Positions 25,270-35,651 are shown, counted from the stretch's first letter. The stretch is DNA of 64,000 bases from Roseateles_B sp041913905 (GCA_041913905.1 JAYSEK010000001.1:124001-188000), one strand, 5' to 3'. Numbers and translations are program-made. The notes: generated by a model from the sequence alone, not told the origin.

Positions 25270-26544
25270 ATGGACCTCCCCCGCAAGACCTCTGCCTGGC
25301 AGCGCTGGCGCCAGCCGCGGCGCCAAAGCCTGCTGGCCCTGGGCCTGCTGCTGCTGACCGCGCTGAGCCTGGCCGTCTGGGCGCTCAGCGCGCGCCCGGC
25401 GCAGCTGAGCGTCAGCGCGCGCAGCCTCACGCTCGCCACCGTGGAACAAGGATCGCTCGACGTGACGGTGCGCGGCGCCGGTGTGCTGCTGCCCAGCGAT
25501 CCCCAGTGGATCACGGCCCAGAGCGAGGCGCGGGTGCAGCGCATCCACGCCCCGGCCGGCAGCCCGCTGAAGGCCGGGGCGCTGATCCTGAGCCTGAGCA
25601 ACCCGGCCTTGCAGCAAAAGGCCCAGGAAAGCCGCTGGCTGCTCGACCAGTTCCTGGCCGAGCTGCGCGCGCTCCAGCTCAGCCTGGACAGCCAGCTGCT
25701 GAGCCAGCAGGCCGCCGTCCAGCGCGCCCAGGCGGCCGCCGACACCGCGCGGCTGCAGTTGCAGGCCGATGAGGAGCTGCTCAAAGACGGGCTGATCTCC
25801 AAGCTCGCCTTTCACCGCAGCACCGCCACCGTCCAGCAAACGGCCCAGGCCTTGGTGCTGGAGCAGCAGCTCCTGCGGCAACAGACCCAGAGCGCCCAGG
25901 CCCAGCTGGACGGCAAACGCGCCGCGCTGGCCCGCCAGCAAAAGGCCCTGGCCCGCGACCAGGAGCTGCTGGACGCCCTGCAGGTGCGCAGCCCCATCGA
26001 CGGCATCGTGCAGGAGCTGAGCCTGCAGGTGGGGCAGTCCGTCACGCCGGGCGCGCTGCTGGCCAAGCTGGCGCGGCCCGACGCCCTGTACGCCGAGGTC
26101 CAGATTCCCGAATCGCAGGCGCGGGACCTGCAAATCGGACAGAACGCCGAGCTGGACCTGCGCACAGGCCAGGCCGCCGACCGCATGCAGGGCCGCGTCG
26201 ACCGCATCGCCCCCAAAGTCAGCCAAGGCATGGTCAAGGTCGACGTGACCCTCACCGGCCCTCTGTCGCGCGGCGCGCGGCCCGACCTCAGCGTGGACGG
26301 CAGCATCCACATCACCGAGCTGGCGCACTGCCTGCAGGTGCAGCGCCCGCTTGCCAGCCAGGCGCATACGCAGGGCTCGGTGTTCCGTGTCGACGACGAC
26401 GGCCATGCGCAGCGCGTGCCGGTGCAGTTCGGCGCCGCCTCGGTCCAGCGCATCGAGATCCGCTCGGGCCTCAAGCCCGGCGAACGCATCGTCGTGTCCG
26501 ACACCGCCAGTTGGCAGGCGGTGGACCGCATCCGCATCCACTGA
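25270..26544 (+). CDS. MacA-like periplasmic adaptor (HlyD family)
   Basis: A 424-residue membrane fusion protein with one N-terminal transmembrane helix (about 19-40), a biotinyl-lipoyl-like half near 60-100, a long coiled-coil hairpin (about 105-225) rich in Gln and Leu, the second lipoyl half VRSPIDGIVQELSLQVGQ (about 238-255), and beta-barrel and membrane-proximal domains. It would link the inner membrane ABC transporter encoded next to it with an outer membrane channel of TolC type; none is encoded nearby. First gene of a five-gene exporter and two-component operon. Confidence 0.87.
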   Translation: MDLPRKTSAWQRWRQPRRQSLLALGLLLLTALSLAVWALSARPAQLSVSARSLTLATVEQGSLDVTVRGAGVLLPSDPQWITAQSEARVQRIHAPAGSPLKAGALILSLSNPALQQKAQESRWLLDQFLAELRALQLSLDSQLLSQQAAVQRAQAAADTARLQLQADEELLKDGLISKLAFHRSTATVQQTAQALVLEQQLLRQQTQSAQAQLDGKRAALARQQKALARDQELLDALQVRSPIDGIVQELSLQVGQSVTPGALLAKLARPDALYAEVQIPESQARDLQIGQNAELDLRTGQAADRMQGRVDRIAPKVSQGMVKVDVTLTGPLSRGARPDLSVDGSIHITELAHCLQVQRPLASQAHTQGSVFRVDDDGHAQRVPVQFGAASVQRIEIRSGLKPGERIVVSDTASWQAVDRIRIH

Positions 26545-26585
26545 GTCCTCGCCATCCCCTACAGTTCCCCACCCTGGAGTTCCTG

Positions 26586-27347
<762 letters not shown>

Positions 27348-27348
27348 G

Positions 27349-29772
27349 ATGTGGGACGACCTGAGACAAGCCCTGCAAAGCCTGCTTCAAAAGCCAGGCC
27401 ACACCCTGCTGACCGTGCTGACGCTGGCCTGCGGCATGAGCTTTGCCATCTTCAGCGCCGCCGTCTACCTCGGTTTGACGCAGGGCGAACTGCCCTTCCC
27501 CGAGCCCGAACGCCTGCTGGCCTTCGAAACGCTGCGGGACGGCTCGCGCACCCAGGCCAACAGCGTGCTCTACGCCGACTACCTGGAGTACCAGCAAGGG
27601 CTGCGCAGCCTGGAAGGCCTGCATGCCCTGCAGCGTCAAAACCTGACCCTGCGTGCCGAGCAGCGCACGCCCGAAGTGGTGTCGGCGGCCAAGGTGCCCG
27701 CGGCCGTCTGGCCCTGGCTGGGGGTGATCCCGGAGCTCGGGCGCCTGCCCGATGCGCAGGATGAGCGCGCGGGGGCGCCGCCTGTCGTCGCATTGGGAGC
27801 GGAGCTGTGGCAGCGCTATCTGGGCGGGGACCGCAAGATCATCGGCCAGGTGCTGCACATCAACGGCGTGGCGCACACCGTGGTGGGCGTCCTGCCGGCC
27901 CGGCTGCGCTTCCCCATGAACCAGCAGCTGTGGATCCCTTTCCAGGCGCCTCCCATCCAGGCTCGAGCCGAGACCTACAGCATGGGCACCGCGCAACACG
28001 TGATGCTGCTGGGCCGCATGAAGCCCGGCAGCAGCCGCGCCCAGGTCCAGAAGGAAGCCGACTGGGTCTCGCAGCAATTGCAGCAACGCCATCCCAAGAG
28101 CCATGGCCGCCTGCAACTGCTGGCCATGCCCTATGCCAGCTGGGGCCTCAGCGACGCAGACATGCTCTACACCGGCCTGGGCGCCGCAGCCCTGCTGCTG
28201 CTGGCCCTGGTCAGCATCAATGCGGGCAACCTGCTGCTGGTCCGCGCCAATGAGCGCCGCCAGGAAATGGCCGTGCGCCAGGCCCTGGGCGCCCCTCGCG
28301 GCCGCCTGGTGCGCCTGATGCTTTGCGAGGCGCTGTGGCTGAACATGGCGGCGGTGGCGCTGGGCCTGTTCTTTGCCGCCTGGGCCCTGGCCCTGATCGA
28401 CCAGGCCGTGCGAGCGACCGCCGATGGACAAGTGCCCTTCTGGGTGCGCTTCCACCTCAGCGCGCCCGCGCTCGGCTTCGGACTGCTCCTGGGTTTGCTG
28501 ACCACGCTGATCGTCGGCACCTTGCCGGCCTGGCGCGGGTCGGACGTGGACGTCAACGCCGTGCTGCGCGACGGCCACCCAGGCAGCACCGGGCGCGCCG
28601 CCGGCCGCACCAGCCGCTGGCTGGTCGGTCTGCAGATCTTCCTCGCCAGCTTCCTGCTGCTGTGCGCCGGCGCCTTGAGCTACGACAGCTACGACAAGCT
28701 GCAGGCGGGCACGGGCGCGCGCGTCCAGCAGGTGCTGACGGCCAGGCTGGCCCCGCGCCAGGCCCGCTATCAGGCGCCCGAGGCGCGCCGCCAGCTGATC
28801 GCGCGTTTCGAGGCCCAGCTGCGCGAGGAAGCCGAGCGCCACGGACTGGGCGTGGCCATCGCCACGGCGCTGCCCGGCGGCGGCATCATCAGCACGAGCA
28901 CCATCCGCCTCACGGACCGCAGCGAACCCTTGGATACCGGGCTCTACGCCGTCAACGCGGACTACTTCAAGACCCTGGAGGTCCCGCTGATCGCTGGCCG
29001 CGAATTCAACAGCGCAGACCGCAGCGACAGCGCGCCCGTGGCCATCGTCAACGCCGCGCTGGCCGAGCGTCTGTGGCCCGGACAGGAGGCCCTGGGCAAG
29101 ACGCTCAGCGTCGAGGGCGACGCGCCCGGCAGCTTCCGCGCCGTCACCGTGGTGGGCGTGGTGCGCAACGTTCATCAAGGCGCGGCCACCCGGGACGCGA
29201 GGCGGGGCGTCAACCTCTACCAACCCCTGAGCCAGTCGGAAGACCGGGATTGGGAGCTGGGCCTGGTGGGCGCGGAGGACTCGCCGCAGATGCGCGCACT
29301 GCTGCAGCGCGCCCTGGGCCGCACGGATCCGGAGCTGGCCCTGGAACGCCTGCGCAGTGCCGAGGAACGTGAGCGTGTCGCCTATGCGGGCACCGACATC
29401 CTCATCGTGGTCAGCACCGTGCTGGGGCTGATGGGCCTGCTGCTGACCATCAGCGGCATCTACGGGGTGACGCAAAGAGCCGTCGACCTGCGACGCAAGG
29501 AAATCGCCGTGCATCGCGCCGTGGGCGCACCGGACGCACGGGTGCTGGGCCTGCTGTTGCGCCGCAGTGCCTGGCAGCTGGCCCTGAGCCTGCCGCTGGG
29601 GCTGCTGCTGGGGCTGGCCGCCATGACGGAAGCCACCGCGCTGGGCGTGGCGCTGGGCGTGTTCGCCCTCCTCGTCGGCGGCTTCATCGCCACCCTGGTG
29701 GGCCTGGCCACGGCCATCCCAGCCCTGCGCGCCCTGCGCCTGACGCCGCAGCAGGCCCTGCATCACGATTGA
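27349..29772 (+). CDS. MacB/FtsX-type ABC transporter permease
   Basis: An 807-residue permease with an N-terminal transmembrane helix (about 20-42), a large periplasmic domain (MacB_PCD), a three-helix FtsX core (about 275-405), another periplasmic domain and a second FtsX core (about 680-790). It is the duplicated form usual for exporters of peptides, macrolides or lipoproteins that work by mechanotransmission. The substrate is unknown. It starts one base after the ATPase stop and is followed by a regulator gene after 71 bases with a strong hairpin. Confidence 0.9.
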   Translation: MWDDLRQALQSLLQKPGHTLLTVLTLACGMSFAIFSAAVYLGLTQGELPFPEPERLLAFETLRDGSRTQANSVLYADYLEYQQGLRSLEGLHALQRQNLTLRAEQRTPEVVSAAKVPAAVWPWLGVIPELGRLPDAQDERAGAPPVVALGAELWQRYLGGDRKIIGQVLHINGVAHTVVGVLPARLRFPMNQQLWIPFQAPPIQARAETYSMGTAQHVMLLGRMKPGSSRAQVQKEADWVSQQLQQRHPKSHGRLQLLAMPYASWGLSDADMLYTGLGAAALLLLALVSINAGNLLLVRANERRQEMAVRQALGAPRGRLVRLMLCEALWLNMAAVALGLFFAAWALALIDQAVRATADGQVPFWVRFHLSAPALGFGLLLGLLTTLIVGTLPAWRGSDVDVNAVLRDGHPGSTGRAAGRTSRWLVGLQIFLASFLLLCAGALSYDSYDKLQAGTGARVQQVLTARLAPRQARYQAPEARRQLIARFEAQLREEAERHGLGVAIATALPGGGIISTSTIRLTDRSEPLDTGLYAVNADYFKTLEVPLIAGREFNSADRSDSAPVAIVNAALAERLWPGQEALGKTLSVEGDAPGSFRAVTVVGVVRNVHQGAATRDARRGVNLYQPLSQSEDRDWELGLVGAEDSPQMRALLQRALGRTDPELALERLRSAEERERVAYAGTDILIVVSTVLGLMGLLLTISGIYGVTQRAVDLRRKEIAVHRAVGAPDARVLGLLLRRSAWQLALSLPLGLLLGLAAMTEATALGVALGVFALLVGGFIATLVGLATAIPALRALRLTPQQALHHD

Positions 29773-29798
29773 TGGCGATGCGTTGAGTGCCCGCTCGC

Positions 29799-29829
29799 GC
29801 GGCGCCCGGGTGACAATGCCGGGCGCCGC
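29799..29829. other. Hairpin between permease and response regulator genes
   Basis: The 11-base arms GCGGCGCCCGG and CCGGGCGCCGC pair perfectly around the loop GTGACAATG. No T-run follows, so it is not a classical terminator. It may uncouple expression of the exporter from its regulators, or stabilise the upstream message. Confidence 0.55.
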
Positions 29830-29843
29830 GCCCAGCCACGACC

Positions 29844-31232
29844 ATGCCCTCCACCCTGCCCATCCTGATCGCCGACGACGACGCTGCCGTGCGCAGCGCC
29901 CTCAAGCTGCTGCTCAAGGGTGAGGGACTGGCCTGCGAAGCCGTCGCCTCCCCCCTGGAAGCCAAGGCGGCGCTCAAGCAGCGCGACTACGCCTGCGCCC
30001 TGGTGGATCTGAACTACCAGCGCGACACGACTTCCGGCGCCGAAGGCCTGGCCCTGGTGGCCGAGCTGCGCGAGCTGGATCCCCTGCTGCCCATCCTGGT
30101 GATGACGGCCTGGGGCAGCATTCCCCTGGCCGTGCAGGCCCTGCACCTGGGCGCCAGCGATTTTCTTGAGAAGCCCTGGAACAACCAGCGCCTGCTGAGC
30201 CAGCTGCGCACCTTGATGGCACTGGCCGGCAGCCGCCGCCAGGGCCAGCGTTTGGCGGCCGAGTCCGCGCGCCAGCAGGCCGACGCGCTGCGCCCCTGGC
30301 TTGGGGCCTCACCGGCCATGCAGAGCCTGATGGCCCAGGTGGCGCGCGTGGCGCCCAGTGCCGCCCCGCTGCTCATCCTGGGTGAAAACGGCAGCGGCAA
30401 AAGCCAGCTGGCGCGCGCCATCCACGCGCAGTCGGCCTGCAGCGATGGCCCCTTCGTCAGCGTCAACATGGGAGCCATCCCCGAGACCTTGTTCGAAAGC
30501 GAAATGTTCGGCCACGAAAAAGGCGCCTTCACCGATGCCAAGCAGGCGCGGCTGGGCCGCTTCGAGCTGGCGGAAGGGGGCAGCTTGTTTCTGGACGAGA
30601 TCGGCACCATCCCGCTGGCCCAGCAGGCCAAGCTGCTGCAAGTGCTGGAGAGCGGCCAGTTCGAGCGCCTGGGTTCGGGGCGTCCGCACCAGGCCCGCGT
30701 GCGCCTGATCGCGGCCAGCAACGCGCCCCTGGAGCAGATGGTGCGCCAAGGCCTGTTCCGGCAGGATCTGCTGTACCGGATCAACACCGTGGTGTTGCGC
30801 GTGCCGGCGCTGCGTGAACGGCCCGAGGACATCCCGGCGCTGGCAGAGCATTTCATCGCGGCCCACGCCGAACGCTACCGCCAGCCGCTCAAGACGCTCA
30901 GCGCCGCGGCGCTGCAGGCCTTGCTGGCCCATGACTGGCCCGGCAACGTGCGCGAGCTCTCTCACTGCATGGAACGCGCCTGTCTGCTGGGCACGGGTGA
31001 CTTCATTGCCGCGCAAGACCTGGCCCTGCCCGCCGCCGCATCGGCGCAGCCAGGCATCGCCGCCGCGGGAACAGACATCGCCGACTTGAGCGCCCTGAGC
31101 CTGGAGGAAGCCGAACGCCTGCTCATCCAGACCGCCCTGCGGCGCAGCGGCGGCAACGCGCTGCAGGCCGCGCAGGCGCTGGGCTTGAGCCGTTCGGCCT
31201 TTTACCGCCGCCTGGAAAAGTACGGCTTGTGA
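29844..31232 (+). CDS. Sigma-54-type response regulator (GAFTDA variant)
   Basis: This 462-residue protein has a receiver domain with phospho-acceptor Asp55 plus Thr88 and Lys110, an AAA+ domain with Walker A GENGSGKS (180-187), Walker B LFLDE (248-252), and a Fis-type HTH at the C-terminus (RSGGNALQAAQALGLSRSAFYRRL). The sigma-54 contact loop, GAFTGA in most activators, is GAFTDA (227-232). The sensor kinase follows with a 1-base overlap. It likely controls the adjacent exporter; whether it still works with sigma-54 is uncertain given the loop change. Confidence 0.9.
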   Translation: MPSTLPILIADDDAAVRSALKLLLKGEGLACEAVASPLEAKAALKQRDYACALVDLNYQRDTTSGAEGLALVAELRELDPLLPILVMTAWGSIPLAVQALHLGASDFLEKPWNNQRLLSQLRTLMALAGSRRQGQRLAAESARQQADALRPWLGASPAMQSLMAQVARVAPSAAPLLILGENGSGKSQLARAIHAQSACSDGPFVSVNMGAIPETLFESEMFGHEKGAFTDAKQARLGRFELAEGGSLFLDEIGTIPLAQQAKLLQVLESGQFERLGSGRPHQARVRLIAASNAPLEQMVRQGLFRQDLLYRINTVVLRVPALRERPEDIPALAEHFIAAHAERYRQPLKTLSAAALQALLAHDWPGNVRELSHCMERACLLGTGDFIAAQDLALPAAASAQPGIAAAGTDIADLSALSLEEAERLLIQTALRRSGGNALQAAQALGLSRSAFYRRLEKYGL

Positions 31233-32590
31233 TGTCGACCCGAGCGCATGACCGGTCCCCGCGCGTCGAGGCGCTCTGGTGGCTGGCCGGGGGCTTCCCT
31301 GCCTGGCTGGGCCTGCTGCTGCTGCTGGCCCAGCAGCCCTGGCTGATGTATCCCAAGGTGCTGATCGCCACGCTGTGCACCGCCTGCTGGCTGGGCGTCG
31401 CCTGGCGCCAGCGCCACCGGATCGATCAGCGGCAGCGGCTGCTGGGCAGCCTGATTGAGCGGCTCACCCAAGACGACTACAGCCAGCGCCTGCGCCCCAG
31501 CGCGCAGGATGAGGCGCTGTCCGTCCAGATCAACGGACTGATCGACCATCTGCACACCCAGCGGCGCCTGCGCCAGGAGGCCCAAAGCCTGGCCGGCGCG
31601 GCCCTCGACGGGCTGGACGTCGCCGTGTTCGGCTTCGACGCGAAGGAACGCCTGCAGCTCGCCAATCCGCGGGCCTGCCGCCTGCTGAACCGCGGGCAGG
31701 ACGACTTGCTCGGCCAGGACGCCCGGGCGCTGGGACTGGACGACCTGCTGCATGCCGACACCGCGGTGGTGCAGCAGCGCGAATTTCCGGCGGCGGCCGG
31801 TCTGTGGCGGCTGCGCCGCGAGCCCTATCGCGTGCAGGGCCAGCTGCACTGGCTGCTCTTCATCACCGATCTGCAGCAGGTGCTGCGCGAGGAGGAAATG
31901 CGCGCCTGGCAGCGCCTGCTGCGCGTGCTCAGCCACGAGGTGCACAACTCGCTCGCCCCCATCGCCAGCATGAGCGACAGCCTGCGCCAGGGCCTGGCGC
32001 GCGAGCCGGCGGCTTTTCCGGACGAATGGCGTGAGGACGCCGACGAGGCCCTGCGCCTCATGCAGGAACGCGCCCAGCACCTCAGCAGCTTTGTGCGGCG
32101 CTACGCACAGCTGGCGCGCCTGCCCGAGCCGCGCCCCGAGCCCTTTGATCTGGGCCACCTGCTGCAGCGCCTGCCCCTGCTGCTGCCGCAGGCCCCCATC
32201 GAGCTGCAGTTCCTGGACGAGCAGGGCCAGCGGCTCAGCGCCGCGCCGCGCATCGACTTCCTGGGCGATCAGGCCCAGATCGAGCAGCTGCTGATCAATC
32301 TGCTGCGCAACGGCTGGGAGGCCGGCGGCGCGCCCCTGCTGCTGCGCTGCCAATGCGCCCCCTTGGAGATTGCCGTGCTGGACCGCGGCTGCGGCATCGT
32401 CAACCCCGCCAACCTCTTCGTGCCCTTCTACACCACCAAGCCCGAGGGCAGCGGCATCGGCCTGGTGCTGAGCAGGCAAATCGCCGAACGCCACCACGGC
32501 ACGCTGAGCCTGCAGGCCCGCGACGACGGCCCCGGCAGCATGGCCCGCTTGCGCTTCCCCCTGCATGGCCGGGGCGCTGTGAAACAATAG
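31232..32590 (+). CDS. Sensor histidine kinase of the exporter system
   Basis: A 452-residue kinase with two N-terminal hydrophobic segments (about 15-33 and 39-57) but hardly any periplasmic loop, so it probably senses within the membrane or from the cytoplasm. A PAS-like region (about 115-215) precedes the H-box LSHEVHNSLAPI with His235. The ATP-binding domain shows the N-box NLLRNGWEA and G-boxes DRGCGIV and GSGIGLVLS. I chose the ATG at 31232 (TGATG overlap); a GTG three bases upstream is possible. It pairs with the response regulator upstream. Confidence 0.92.
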   Translation: MSTRAHDRSPRVEALWWLAGGFPAWLGLLLLLAQQPWLMYPKVLIATLCTACWLGVAWRQRHRIDQRQRLLGSLIERLTQDDYSQRLRPSAQDEALSVQINGLIDHLHTQRRLRQEAQSLAGAALDGLDVAVFGFDAKERLQLANPRACRLLNRGQDDLLGQDARALGLDDLLHADTAVVQQREFPAAAGLWRLRREPYRVQGQLHWLLFITDLQQVLREEEMRAWQRLLRVLSHEVHNSLAPIASMSDSLRQGLAREPAAFPDEWREDADEALRLMQERAQHLSSFVRRYAQLARLPEPRPEPFDLGHLLQRLPLLLPQAPIELQFLDEQGQRLSAAPRIDFLGDQAQIEQLLINLLRNGWEAGGAPLLLRCQCAPLEIAVLDRGCGIVNPANLFVPFYTTKPEGSGIGLVLSRQIAERHHGTLSLQARDDGPGSMARLRFPLHGRGAVKQ

Positions 32591-32594
32591 AGGC

Positions 32595-33116
32595 ATGCAA
32601 ATCACCGCCCCCTGCGTGGTCTCCCTGAGCTGGAGACTCGAAGACGCCCAAGGCCAGCTGATCGACGAGCTGGCCGAACCGCTGGAGTTCTTCTTCGGCG
32701 GCGACGACCTGTTTGCCAAGGTCGAGGAAGCCATCGCCGGCCAGGAAGCCGGCTTCGAGACCAGCGTGGCGCTGGACCCCGAGCATGCCTTTGGCGACTA
32801 CGACGCCCAGCTGGTCTGCTTCGAGGCCCGCAGCCTGATGCCCGAGAACGTGGACGTCGGCATGCAGTTCGAAGGCCTGCCCGAGGGCGCCGCCACCGAG
32901 GACATGCCGCAGGAGCTGATCTACACCGTCACCGAGGTCTACCCCGAGCATGTGGTGCTGGACGGCAACCACCCGCTCGCCGGCGTGGGCCTGCGCATGC
33001 ACCTGCGCGTGCGCGACGTGCGTGAAGCCAGCGAGGAAGAGATCGAGGCCGGCTCCGTGGGCGAGGCGGTCTTCAGCATCGTCAACGGCGCGCCGCCCGG
33101 CGAACCCCTGCACTGA
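32595..33116 (+). CDS. slyD: FKBP-type peptidyl-prolyl isomerase, SlyD-like
   Basis: A 173-residue cytoplasmic protein with an FKBP domain interrupted by an IF (insert-in-flap) chaperone domain, as in SlyD: LEFFFGGDDLFAKVEEAIAG and VALDPEHAFGDYDAQLV are diagnostic, and LDGNHPLAGVGLRMHLRVRDV closes the FKBP fold. It lacks the His-rich metal-binding tail of E. coli SlyD. It catalyses prolyl isomerisation and aids folding. It is read in the same direction as the kinase gene 5 bases upstream and converges with dut. Confidence 0.9.
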   Translation: MQITAPCVVSLSWRLEDAQGQLIDELAEPLEFFFGGDDLFAKVEEAIAGQEAGFETSVALDPEHAFGDYDAQLVCFEARSLMPENVDVGMQFEGLPEGAATEDMPQELIYTVTEVYPEHVVLDGNHPLAGVGLRMHLRVRDVREASEEEIEAGSVGEAVFSIVNGAPPGEPLH

Positions 33117-33126
33117 TGTCGCACCG

Positions 33127-33146
33127 CCCGGCCTGCGCAGGCCGGG
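33127..33146. other. Perfect 20-base palindrome between slyD and dut
   Basis: CCCGGCCTGCGCAGGCCGGG is its own reverse complement and lies between the convergent stops of slyD and dut. It probably forms a hairpin that ends or protects both messages. No T-run is present on either side. Confidence 0.55.
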
Positions 33147-33159
33147 CCGCAATACGGGC

Positions 33160-33609
33160 TCAGTGCTTGCCGGTCGAGCCGAAGCCGCCTTCGCCCCGGT
33201 CGCTGGTGTCGAACTCATCCACCACGCGGAACTGCGCCTGCACCACCGGCACGATCACCATCTGGGCGATGCGCTCCATCGGCTGGATCACGAAGCTCGT
33301 CTGGCTGCGGTTCCAGACGCTGACCATCAGCTGACCCTGGTAGTCGGAATCGATCAAGCCCACCAGATTGCCCAGCACCACGCCGTGCTTGTGGCCCAGC
33401 CCCGAGCGGGGCAGGATCACCGCCGCCAGGCCCGGGTCGCCGATATGGATGGCCAGGCCCGTGGGCACCAGGAAAGTCTGGCCAGGCTCCAGGGTCACCG
33501 CCGCGTCCAGGCAGGCGCGCAGGTCCAGGCCGGCCGAACCCGGCGTGGCGTAGGCGGGCAGCTGCTCGGCCATGCGGGGGTCGAGGATCTTGAGGTCGAT
33601 GGTGCTCAT
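33160..33609 (-). CDS. dut: Deoxyuridine 5'-triphosphate nucleotidohydrolase
   Basis: A 149-residue trimeric dUTPase with the five conserved motifs: PGSAGLDL (motif 1), PRSGLG (motif 2), GLIDSDYQGQL (motif 3), RIAQMVI (motif 4) and RGEGGFGSTGKH at the C-terminus (motif 5). It hydrolyses dUTP to dUMP and keeps uracil out of DNA. Downstream of coaBC on the same strand, separated by a hairpin copy of the dispersed 14-mer. Confidence 0.97.
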   Translation of the reverse strand: MSTIDLKILDPRMAEQLPAYATPGSAGLDLRACLDAAVTLEPGQTFLVPTGLAIHIGDPGLAAVILPRSGLGHKHGVVLGNLVGLIDSDYQGQLMVSVWNRSQTSFVIQPMERIAQMVIVPVVQAQFRVVDEFDTSDRGEGGFGSTGKH

Positions 33610-33633
33610 GGGGATCGAAGGAACTAGGGGTGG

Positions 33634-33656
33634 GGGTCAGGTCTTGCCACCTGACC
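33634..33656 (+). repeat. Dispersed 14-mer, copy 8, within a hairpin (between dut and coaBC)
   Basis: Exact copy at 33634-33647. GGTCAGGT (33635-33642) pairs perfectly with ACCTGACC (33649-33656) around CTTGCC, forming an 8-bp stem, the only copy with an inverted partner. Confidence 0.85.
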
Positions 33657-33671
33657 GGAACAAGGCCTTGC

Positions 33672-34880
33672 TCAGCCGATGCGGCGGGCGATCTCGGCCA
33701 CCAGCTGGCGGGCGAGCGTGAGCTTGTCGGCACGGGGCAGTTCGGTCTCGCGCTCGGCCTCGACCAGCACCAGGCTGTTGTCGTCCTTGCCGAAGGTGGC
33801 CGGGCCGAGGTTGCCCACCACCAGCGGCAGCTTCTTGCGCAGCAGCTTCTCGCGGGCGTGGCGCACCAGGTCCCGGCTCTCGGCGGCAAAGCCCACGCAG
33901 TAAGGCGCATCGGGCAGCGCCGCCACGGTGGCCAGGATGTCGGTGTTCTCGGTCAGCTCGAAGCTTGGCGCGGTCTTCTTGCCGTCCTTCTTGATCTTGT
34001 GCTCGTTGAGCTGCGCCGGCCGCCAGTCGGCCACGGCGGCGGTAGCGACGAAGACCTCATGCTGCGCGGCACGCGGCAGCACGGCCTCCAGCATCTGCTG
34101 CGCGCTGGTGACGTCGATGCGGCGCACGCCGGCCGGCGTGGGCAGGTGCACCGGGCCGGCGACCAGCGTGACCTCGGCGCCGGCTTCGGCCGCCGCCCGC
34201 GCGATGGCAAAGCCCATCTTGCCGCTGGAGAGGTTGGTGATGCCGCGCACCGGGTCGATGGCCTCGAAGGTGGGGCCGGCGGTGATCAGCAGGCGGCGCC
34301 CCTGCAGCAGCTTGGGCTGGAAATGCGCGATGACGGCGTCCAGCAGCTGCTGCGGCTCCAGCATGCGGCCGTCGCCCACCTCGCCGCAGGCCTGGTCGCC
34401 ATGGCCCGGACCCAGCAGCTCGGCGCCGTCAGCCTGCAGCAGCGCGATATTGCGTTGGGTGGCGGGATGGGTCCACATCTCGCGGTTCATGGCCGGGGCG
34501 ACGAGCAGACCGCAGCGCTCGCGCGGACGGGCCAGCGCGGTCAGCGAGACCAGCTCGTCGGCGCGGCCCTGCACCAGGCGGGCGATCATGTCGGCGCTGG
34601 CGGGGGCGATCAGCATCACATCGGCCTCGCGGCTCAGGTTGATGTGCGCCATGTTGTTGGGCTCGCGGGCGTCCCACTGGCTGGTGTAGACCGGCCGGTT
34701 CGAGAGCGCCTGCATCGTGACCGGCGTGATGAAGGCCTCGGCGGCCTCGCTCATCATCACCTGCACGGTGGCGCCCGCCTTGACGAGCAGGCGGGTCAGC
34801 TCGGCGACCTTGTAGCAGGCCACGCCGCCGGAGAGGGCCAGCAGCACCTGCTTGCCGGCCAGTTGGAGTGCATCAGACAT
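33672..34880 (-). CDS. coaBC: Bifunctional phosphopantothenoylcysteine decarboxylase/synthetase
   Basis: A 402-residue fusion. The N-terminal flavoprotein CoaC has GGVACYK, PASADMIARLVQG, APAMNREMW and a Cys in ACGEVGDGRM. The C-terminal CoaB has AGPTFEAIDPVRGITNLSSGKMG, the acyl-binding Lys in NEHKIKK, and VGFAAES. Both steps belong to coenzyme A synthesis from 4'-phosphopantothenate. It is followed by dut, a common order in proteobacteria. Confidence 0.97.
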   Translation of the reverse strand: MSDALQLAGKQVLLALSGGVACYKVAELTRLLVKAGATVQVMMSEAAEAFITPVTMQALSNRPVYTSQWDAREPNNMAHINLSREADVMLIAPASADMIARLVQGRADELVSLTALARPRERCGLLVAPAMNREMWTHPATQRNIALLQADGAELLGPGHGDQACGEVGDGRMLEPQQLLDAVIAHFQPKLLQGRRLLITAGPTFEAIDPVRGITNLSSGKMGFAIARAAAEAGAEVTLVAGPVHLPTPAGVRRIDVTSAQQMLEAVLPRAAQHEVFVATAAVADWRPAQLNEHKIKKDGKKTAPSFELTENTDILATVAALPDAPYCVGFAAESRDLVRHAREKLLRKKLPLVVGNLGPATFGKDDNSLVLVEAERETELPRADKLTLARQLVAEIARRIG

Positions 34881-34916
34881 GAGCGGTGACTCTATCAGCC
34901 GTGGCCGGAATGCGCT

Positions 34917-35651
34917 TCAGCGCTTCTTGAACACCAGATCCCAGACACCGTGCCCCAGCTTCAGGCCGCGGTTCTCGAACTTGGTCAGTGGCCGGTAGGC
35001 CGGCTTCTCGGCATAGCCCTCGACGGTGTTTTGCAGCTGTGGCTCGGCGGACAGCACCTCCAGCATCTGCTCGGCATAGGGCTGCCAGTCGGTCGCGCAA
35101 TGCAGGTAGCCGCCAGGCGCCAGGTGTTCGACCAGCTTGGCCACGAAAGGCGTCTGGATCAGCCGGCGCTTGTTGTGGCGCTTCTTGTGCCAGGGATCGG
35201 GGAAGAAGATGTGGATGCCGGCCAGGCTGGCCTTCGGGATCATCTGCTCCAGCACCTCGACGGCGTCGTGCTGGAAGATGCGGATGTTGGGAATGTCCTG
35301 CTCACCGATCAGCTTCAGCAGCGCGCCCACGCCGGGCTCGTGCACCTCGCAGCCGATGAAGTCGTGGTCGGGCAGGGCCTGCGCGATCTGCGCGGTGGCC
35401 CCGCCCATGCCAAAGCCGATCTCCAGCACCACCGGCGCCTTGCGGCCGAAGACGGCCTCATAGCTCAGTGGCTGAGCCACCTGGAAGGGCAGCACGAAGC
35501 GCGGCCCCAGCTCGGCCAGGGCCTTGATCTGGCCCGTGCCCATGCGGCCGGCGCGCACGACGAAGCTCTTGATGGCGCGGCGAGGGGCATCGCCCTCGGC
35601 GGGCGTGGCGTCTTGGGTGTCGGGCGGGGTGATGTCGGACGGCGTGCTCAT
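34917..35651 (-). CDS. trmB: tRNA (guanine-N7-)-methyltransferase
   Basis: A 244-residue SAM methyltransferase with EIGFGMGGAT (motif I), FFPDPWHKKRHNKRR (family signature) and TKFENRG near the C-terminus. It methylates G46 in the variable loop of tRNAs. The N-terminal 25 residues are a polar tail without clear function. It is separated from coaBC by 36 bases and from deoA by 74 bases, all on the minus strand. Confidence 0.97.
   Translation of the reverse strand: MSTPSDITPPDTQDATPAEGDAPRRAIKSFVVRAGRMGTGQIKALAELGPRFVLPFQVAQPLSYEAVFGRKAPVVLEIGFGMGGATAQIAQALPDHDFIGCEVHEPGVGALLKLIGEQDIPNIRIFQHDAVEVLEQMIPKASLAGIHIFFPDPWHKKRHNKRRLIQTPFVAKLVEHLAPGGYLHCATDWQPYAEQMLEVLSAEPQLQNTVEGYAEKPAYRPLTKFENRGLKLGHGVWDLVFKKR

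Noticed and set aside
31013..31026. GCAAGACCTGGCCC, a possible eleventh copy of the 14-mer
   Set aside because: One mismatch in the middle; in the regulator it reads QDLAL and could be ordinary coding sequence. Not counted as a copy.
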